DNA of 10,026 nt from CAVOBC01 sp963693635. GTDB taxonomy: Bacteria > Pseudomonadota > Gammaproteobacteria > Pseudomonadales > Azotimanducaceae. Under the pieces are notes generated by a model. The model did not search any database, had not been told where the DNA came from, and saw nothing but the letters and a program-made list of their open reading frames with translations. Location: assembly GCA_963693635.1 (NCBI GenBank), contig CAVOBC010000159.1, positions 1 to 10,026 on the forward strand, given 5' to 3'. Both the position numbers and the translations under genes were made by a program. Positions 6,183 to 10,026 of this stretch are shown here, one piece after another (position 1 is the first letter of the stretch; each line of letters starts with the position of its first letter).

Positions 6183-7528
6183 GCGGCTCCGAGTTTCTCG
6201 CGCTGACCATGTTTCTGGGCTTTATTGTCCTCGTTTTCAGCGGTTACCCCATCGCCTGGATTTTGGGCGGCCTCGCCGTCTTTTATACGGCACTGGCGAT
6301 CATCCTCGAGGTGGACTTCCAGATTCCGACTAACGTCGACTGGCTATATACGTCGATGACGGTCGATCGGATATGGAGTGTCATGGAGAACTGGGTGATG
6401 GTGGCCCTACCCATGTTCGTGTTCATGGGCATTCTTCTGGATCGATCGGGCATCGCGCGCGACCTGCTTATCAGCTTTGCGCGCCTGCTTGGCCCGGTGC
6501 GTGGCGGCCTTGCCATCACCGTGACCCTCATCGGCGTTCTGCTGGCCGCGACGACCGGGATCATCGGCGCATCGGTGGTCCTGCTGGGCCTGCTGGGCCT
6601 GCCGGTCATGCTCGAAGCAGGCTACGACCGACGTCTTGCCAGCGGTACCGTCTGCGCCGTGGGTACGCTTGGCATCCTAATTCCGCCATCGATCATGCTT
6701 GTGATCATGGCTGACCGTATGGCAATGAGCGTGGGTGATCTCTTTCTGGGGGCCCTCTTTCCCGGAATGATGCTCGGTGCGCTGTACATCGTCTATCTCG
6801 TCCTGGTGGGCCTGATCAGACCATCACACGCACCAGCGGCAAAGGGTGAACCGATTACGGTGGCTGTGTTGTGGGATCTGATTAAGGCTATCGTGCCCGC
6901 GGCATTTCTAATTCTTGCGGTGCTTGGCAGCATTTTCTTTGGCTTCGCCACACCGACAGAAGCGGCGGGCGTCGGCGCTGCAGGGGCACTGCTGCTCGCA
7001 TGGTCCAAGCGTGCACTCAGCGTGCAGGTATTGCAGGACGTGCTCAAGGAAACGGCGCAGACAACGGGCTTTATCTTTGGTGCGTTGCTGGGGGCGGTCG
7101 CGTTCACACTCGTCCTGCGCGGACTCGGGGGAGACGAACTGATCGAGCGCGCGCTTTTGTCGCTACCGTTTGATGGTACCGGCATCATCCTGTGTGTGCT
7201 GTTGGCGACATTCTTGCTCGGCTTCTTTCTGGACTGGCTTGAACTGACGCTGATCGTTCTGCCGCTCGTGTCGCCGGTGGTCGTTACCCTCGGCTTCGAT
7301 CCCATCTGGTTCACCGTGCTCTTTGCGGTCTGCCTACAAACCAGTTTCCTGACACCGCCCGTGGGGTTCGCGATCTTCTATCTGAAGGGCGTGGCACCGG
7401 ACACAATTGATCTGCCGACCATTTATCGTGGCGTCATTCCGTTCATTATCATTCAGGTGATCGGTATGTTCATCATTTTCAACTGGGAGGGCCTTGCCAC
7501 CTGGCTGCCGTCCCAGGCATACGGTTGA
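6179..7528 (+). CDS. dctM: TRAP transporter large permease, DctM family
   Basis: A 449-residue multi-spanning membrane protein, typical for DctM (about 425-450). It is the transport-catalysing subunit and moves solute down an ion gradient. A longer open frame exists upstream to 6092, but the ATG at 6179 overlapping the dctQ TGA is the natural start and gives the normal N-terminus. Family marks are LPMFVFMGILLDRSGIA (77-93), IGVLLAATTGIIGASVVLLG (118-137), VGTLGILIPPSIMLVIMA (161-178), FGFATPTEAAGVGAAGAL (254-271) and LTPPVGFAIFYLKGVAP (391-407). The AATTGIIGAS version of the first hairpin matches the DctM branch that usually pairs with TakP-like binding proteins, in agreement with the upstream dctP. 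No terminator follows; the next genes begin within 100 bp. Confidence 0.95.
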   Translation: MSGSEFLALTMFLGFIVLVFSGYPIAWILGGLAVFYTALAIILEVDFQIPTNVDWLYTSMTVDRIWSVMENWVMVALPMFVFMGILLDRSGIARDLLISFARLLGPVRGGLAITVTLIGVLLAATTGIIGASVVLLGLLGLPVMLEAGYDRRLASGTVCAVGTLGILIPPSIMLVIMADRMAMSVGDLFLGALFPGMMLGALYIVYLVLVGLIRPSHAPAAKGEPITVAVLWDLIKAIVPAAFLILAVLGSIFFGFATPTEAAGVGAAGALLLAWSKRALSVQVLQDVLKETAQTTGFIFGALLGAVAFTLVLRGLGGDELIERALLSLPFDGTGIILCVLLATFLLGFFLDWLELTLIVLPLVSPVVVTLGFDPIWFTVLFAVCLQTSFLTPPVGFAIFYLKGVAPDTIDLPTIYRGVIPFIIIQVIGMFIIFNWEGLATWLPSQAYG

Positions 7529-7568
7529 GCCGACCTTTCGACCCATTACATGGACGTCGGCGTGACCC

Positions 7569-7628
7569 ATGACCAAGGCCCATTTCGATTTTGACTACAT
7601 CCTCGCCCACAATGCTCGCTGCGGATGA
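7569..7628 (+). CDS. Possible 19-codon small ORF overlapping the cyclotransferase start
   Basis: The ATG at 7569 opens a 19-residue frame (MTKAHFDFDYILAHNARCG) whose TGA at 7626-7628 overlaps the ATG of the next gene as ATGA. Such an arrangement could couple translation of the cyclotransferase to the TRAP genes. It has no clear Shine-Dalgarno and no family I recognise, so it could be chance. A 14-codon frame starting at 7550 overlaps it in another frame. Confidence 0.25.
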   Translation: MTKAHFDFDYILAHNARCG

Positions 7629-8206
7629 CCATTGACCCGACCGTCGACGTTTCTGTTGGCCCGACCGTTGACGTGGGTGAGGCTCTCTGGATCTTTGGCT
7701 ATGGTTCGCTTATCTGGCGCCCGGGTTTTCCGTTCGTTGAATCTCAGACCGCCAGCATCACCGGGTACGGTCGGCGCTTCTGGCAAGGCTCAATCGACCA
7801 TCGCGGCGTACCCGCTGCACCGGGACGTGTGGTCACGCTGGTAACGGCGCCTATGGAGGTTTGTTTCGGCAAGGCGTTTCAGGTCGAAGCTGCAGATTGT
7901 GACGAGATTACTCGCCAGCTCGACATCAGGGAGCGCGGCGGTTACCAGAGAGAGCAACTTGTCATCAGCCTCGGAGATGGTCGCCCGGTTCACGGTCTGA
8001 CCTACGTCGCGGCACCGGCCAACCGCAACTACCTCGGCGAAGCGCCGGTGCAGGAAATCGCCGACCAGATCGCCGACGCTAAAGGCCCGAGCGGTCACAA
8101 CATCGACTACCTGCACCGACTAAAAGAATCCCTCGATACCATGGGCGTTGTTGATCATCACGTTGACGCGATTGTCGCGGAGGTCAGGAGGTCAGATAGA
8201 TCTTAA
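7625..8206 (+). CDS. ChaC-type gamma-glutamylcyclotransferase
   Basis: A 193-residue cytoplasmic protein of the gamma-glutamylcyclotransferase fold. ChaC enzymes cleave glutathione (gamma-glutamyl peptides) to 5-oxoproline and Cys-Gly. The signature WIFGYGSLIWRPGFPF is at 22-37, RRFWQGSIDHRG at 50-61 and LDIRERGGYQRE at 99-110, where Glu103 corresponds to the catalytic Glu. The C-terminal half has NYLGEAP and a helical tail, as in ChaC. The first ~20 residues extend beyond the usual start (MWIFGYGS) and contain an 8-residue near-duplication, PTVDVSVG-PTVDVGEA, encoded by a 24-bp direct repeat (7636-7650 and 7660-7674). The start at 7625 is accepted because of the ATGA overlap with a short upstream frame; no strong ribosome-binding site is seen. 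It lies 96 bp after dctM and may be read through from the TRAP genes. No functional link to the transporter is evident. Confidence 0.88.
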   Translation: MTIDPTVDVSVGPTVDVGEALWIFGYGSLIWRPGFPFVESQTASITGYGRRFWQGSIDHRGVPAAPGRVVTLVTAPMEVCFGKAFQVEAADCDEITRQLDIRERGGYQREQLVISLGDGRPVHGLTYVAAPANRNYLGEAPVQEIADQIADAKGPSGHNIDYLHRLKESLDTMGVVDHHVDAIVAEVRRSDRS

Positions 8207-8285
8207 GCGAGTTATCCGCGTTGTCGGCACTCTGAGTGACTAGCAAGATGCGACATTGCCACAATGAGAACCAGCAACAGGAGCC

Positions 8286-8451
8286 AGCTTGTTCCTGTCC
8301 CAGAACTACGTTCTGGGGCCGGCACTGGCGTGCGGTGCAGGAATGCACCGTCATTTTCTGCAAGCCTCCTTATTGCAAGATCATGCGAGGTTTGTTTGCA
8401 AACCGACTCCCAAGAACTGTCAGGATGACAATTTTGGGACAGGAACCAGCT
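8286..8451. repeat. Intergenic element bounded by 17-nt inverted arms, with nested hairpins
   Basis: The outer arms 8286-8302 and 8435-8451 are reverse complements at 16 of 17 positions; both contain GTTCCTGTCCCA or its complement. Inside lie four more dyads: CCCAGAAC/GTTCTGGG (8299-8306 with 8310-8317, 3-nt loop), CGGTGCA/TGCACCG closed by GGAA (8333-8350), GGTTTG/CAAACC (8389-8394 with 8399-8404), and an imperfect stem 8408-8422 with 8426-8439. No open frame of note and no target-site duplication is visible. This could be a MITE-like or REP/BIME-like unit, or a stable structured 3' UTR. It lies between convergent genes. Confidence 0.6.
8322..8393 (+). repeat. Dispersed intergenic repeat, copy B
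   Basis: This is the second copy of the sequence at 697-759, in the same orientation. It has the intact 7-bp hairpin CGGTGCA-GGAA-TGCACCG (8333-8350), which in copy A has one mismatch and an enlarged loop, so B looks like the better preserved copy. A GCAAG duplication with about 10 intervening bases (8360-8379) is unique to B. Both copies lie in gaps between convergent genes. Confidence 0.7.
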
Positions 8452-8485
8452 AAAACAGCAAACCGGATACAAAAAGTACAAAACA

Positions 8486-8515
8486 AAAAAAGGGCCGTAC
8501 ATACGGCCCTTTTTT
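8486..8515. terminator. Strong bidirectional intrinsic terminator
   Basis: A perfect inverted repeat: AAAAAAGGGCCGTA (8486-8499) and TACGGCCCTTTTTT (8502-8515) around CA. The G/C-rich stem is followed by six T's on the plus strand and equally on the minus strand, so it can end transcripts from both sides. It lies 45 nt past the korB stop on the minus strand and about 280 nt past the cyclotransferase stop on the plus strand, as expected for convergent units. Confidence 0.93.
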
Positions 8516-8559
8516 CAGGAGATTTCAGCGGACCGCAGAGCCGGTCAGAAGCGCTACGA

Positions 8560-9576
8560 TTAATCGACGACCCAAGTGTGGCCAGTTCGCAGTGCCGCAT
8601 TGATGTCTGGCAACTGTGGATTAGCGTTGCGTACAGCGTCGCGTTGGCCATAGACGCTCGACGTGAAGGACTCCTCCGGGTTGCAGTAGATCACACCGAT
8701 AGGTTCCGGGAAGTCTGGCGTACGCATCGCCGTCAGCATTTGCGCGAGCACCTTATTGGTCTCGTCATGCACAATGAGGTCCGATTCGGCGATGCCGTTG
8801 CCTAGCGTCACCACCTGCAGTCTCATGTTGGCCGCGTCCAGCATGACGCCCTTGTCGGCATCGGTACCAAAGATCAGTGGCTGACCATGCTCAAGCACGA
8901 GTCGAGTTTCTTTCGCGCTCTTCTTGTCCTTGATGTAGTCAAAAATACCATCGTTGTAGACCGGGCAGTTCTGATAGATCTCAACGAACGACGCGCCATC
9001 GTTTGCATGTGCGCGGCGTAGCACCTCCGTCAGATGCTTCATTTCCGTGTCGATTGAGCGCGCGACGAACCGCGCATTGGCACCCAGCGCGACAACGCAG
9101 GGAGATAACGGCAGATCGACAGAGCCGTCCGGGGTCGATGGTGACTTGGTGCCAACCCTGGACGTCGGCGAGTACTGGCCCTTGGTCAGGCCGTAGATCT
9201 CGTTGTTGAACAACAGGACCTGCAGATTCACATTCCGGCGCAGCACATGGAGCATATGGTTGCCCCCGATGGACAGGCCATCGCCGTCGCCCGTGATCAC
9301 CCAGACATCGAGGTCTGGATTGGCGAGCTTGACGCCGGTCGCGACCGATGGCGCCCGACCGTGGATTGTATGGAAGCCAAACGTTTCCATGTAGTACGGA
9401 AACCGCGAGGAACAACCGATACCGGATACGAAAACCGTCTTCTCCTTCGGCACCCCGAGTTCAGGCATCAGTTTTTGTACGGCTTTCAGGATGGCGTAAT
9501 CGCCACACCCCGGGCACCAGCGCACTTCCTGATCGGAGGTGTAGTCCTTTAGCGTGAGCTTTTCAGGGGCATTCAT
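8560..9576 (-). CDS. korB: 2-oxoacid:ferredoxin oxidoreductase beta subunit (2-oxoglutarate type, KorB)
   Basis: A 338-residue thiamine-diphosphate-binding subunit of an oxygen-tolerant-type two-subunit 2-oxoacid:ferredoxin oxidoreductase. With KorA it converts 2-oxoglutarate and CoA to succinyl-CoA, CO2 and reduced ferredoxin. The [4Fe-4S] ligands expected of this class are present: Cys21 and Cys24 (WCPGCGDY), Cys55 (GIGCSSR) and Cys204 (YQNCPVYND). The ThDP/Mg motif is GDGDGLSIGGNHMLHVLRRN (96-115), continuing NLQVLLFNNEIYGLTKGQYSPTS (117-139). Other family marks are HTIHGRAPSVATGVKLANPDL (69-89) and the C-terminal GVIYCNPEESF. The ATG overlaps the korA TGA by 4 bp (ATGA), so the two are translationally coupled. 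The long C-terminus (about 220-338) is usual for the Kor branch. A strong terminator follows. Assignment to 2-oxoglutarate rather than another 2-oxoacid is by family resemblance. Confidence 0.93.
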   Translation of the reverse strand: MNAPEKLTLKDYTSDQEVRWCPGCGDYAILKAVQKLMPELGVPKEKTVFVSGIGCSSRFPYYMETFGFHTIHGRAPSVATGVKLANPDLDVWVITGDGDGLSIGGNHMLHVLRRNVNLQVLLFNNEIYGLTKGQYSPTSRVGTKSPSTPDGSVDLPLSPCVVALGANARFVARSIDTEMKHLTEVLRRAHANDGASFVEIYQNCPVYNDGIFDYIKDKKSAKETRLVLEHGQPLIFGTDADKGVMLDAANMRLQVVTLGNGIAESDLIVHDETNKVLAQMLTAMRTPDFPEPIGVIYCNPEESFTSSVYGQRDAVRNANPQLPDINAALRTGHTWVVD

Positions 9577-10026
9577 GAGTCAGACTCCAATTCAGCGTCG
9601 ATGGCATCTTCGATCTCTCGGATGAGGAACGGTTTGCCTGACACCTTATTCAACGGACGCGCGTCGATGAGAAACTTCGCGCGCAGGATGTTCACCAGTT
9701 GGCCCTTGTTCATTTCAGGCACAAGAACGTGATCGAAGCCGGCCAGTAGTTCTCCGAGGTTGCGCGGCAGGGGGCAGAGGTAGCGTATCTGGATGTGACT
9801 GACATCGAGACCCCGCACATGGGCCCGCTTGACGCCCTGATGGATCGCGCCGAAGGTCGAACCCCAACCGACCACCGCTAGCTTGCCGGTCTTGTTGCCA
9901 AGTGCCACGTCCTGTTCGGGAATGTCGTTGGCGATGTTGTTGATGCGCTCATGGCGCACATCGGTCATCTTTTGATGGTTGTCATCATCGTATGAAATGT
10001 CGCCGGTGTCGTAGTCGTTCTCGATG
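9573..10026 (-). CDS. korA: 2-oxoacid:ferredoxin oxidoreductase alpha (gamma-alpha fused) subunit KorA, C-terminal part
   Basis: Partial gene; the 5' end lies beyond the right edge. The frame is open to base 10025, giving about 150 residues. It reads TGDISYDDDNHQKMTDVRHERINNIANDIPEQ, then LAVVGWGSTFGAIHQGVKRA, IQIRYLCPLPRNLGELL, FDHVLVPEMNKGQLVNILRAKFLIDARPLNKVSGKPFLIREIEDAI. These match the end of the alpha domain and the transketolase C-terminal-like domain of KorA-type proteins, in which the gamma and alpha domains are fused. It is the upstream gene of a korAB operon; TGA at 9575-9573 overlaps the korB start. Confidence 0.92.
   Translation of the reverse strand, partial: IENDYDTGDISYDDDNHQKMTDVRHERINNIANDIPEQDVALGNKTGKLAVVGWGSTFGAIHQGVKRAHVRGLDVSHIQIRYLCPLPRNLGELLAGFDHVLVPEMNKGQLVNILRAKFLIDARPLNKVSGKPFLIREIEDAIDAELESDS

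Noticed and set aside
8212..8502. Minus-strand 96-codon open frame with a hydrophobic start
   Set aside because: It covers the terminator and the inverted-repeat element, has no ribosome-binding site and no known family; the frame is explained by the repeat sequence.

Overview
The window looks like a piece of a moderately GC-rich proteobacterial chromosome. I lean to an aerobic, probably marine or soil, gammaproteobacterium. That rests on gene types (coniferyl-aldehyde-dehydrogenase-like ALDH, a tripartite TRAP importer, a KorAB 2-oxoacid:ferredoxin oxidoreductase, a ChaC-type enzyme), not on any rRNA or marker gene, so it is inference. No rRNA, recognisable tRNA, CRISPR array, transposase or phage gene was seen.

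Layout. 1-659 (+): 3' part of an ALDH3/coniferyl-type aldehyde dehydrogenase. 660-779: convergent gap holding the first copy (A) of a dispersed repeat. 780-1601 (-): crotonase-fold enoyl-CoA hydratase/isomerase. 1766-2598 (-): class I SAM methyltransferase broken by an in-frame amber codon and a frameshift. 2632-3209: a 0.58 kb divergent gap with no convincing gene but with a long dyad and several short tandem repeats. 3210-7528 (+): amidohydrolase followed by a complete TRAP transporter (DctP, DctQ, DctM) with tight or overlapping gene junctions. 7625-8206 (+): ChaC-type gamma-glutamylcyclotransferase, preceded by a possible 19-codon ORF. 8207-8559: convergent gap with a second repeat copy (B) inside a pair of 17-nt inverted arms, then a strong bidirectional terminator. 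8560-10026 (-): korB and the 3' part of korA.

How the genes fit together. The best-supported functional unit is amidohydrolase plus TRAP. The TakP-like binding protein suggests import of a carboxylate, possibly a 2-oxo or hydroxy acid or an aromatic-derived acid, and the adjacent metal-dependent hydrolase/decarboxylase may act on that compound or a product of it. The aldehyde dehydrogenase and the crotonase-fold enzyme are compatible with a wider aromatic or fatty acid catabolic neighbourhood, but they sit in separate transcription units. KorAB would oxidise 2-oxoglutarate (or another 2-oxoacid) to the acyl-CoA with ferredoxin as electron acceptor.

I found no clear novel multi-gene system. 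The most unusual material is non-coding: the two-copy repeat family in the two convergent gaps, the nested inverted repeats around copy B, the dyad at 2750-2790, and the doubly disrupted methyltransferase.
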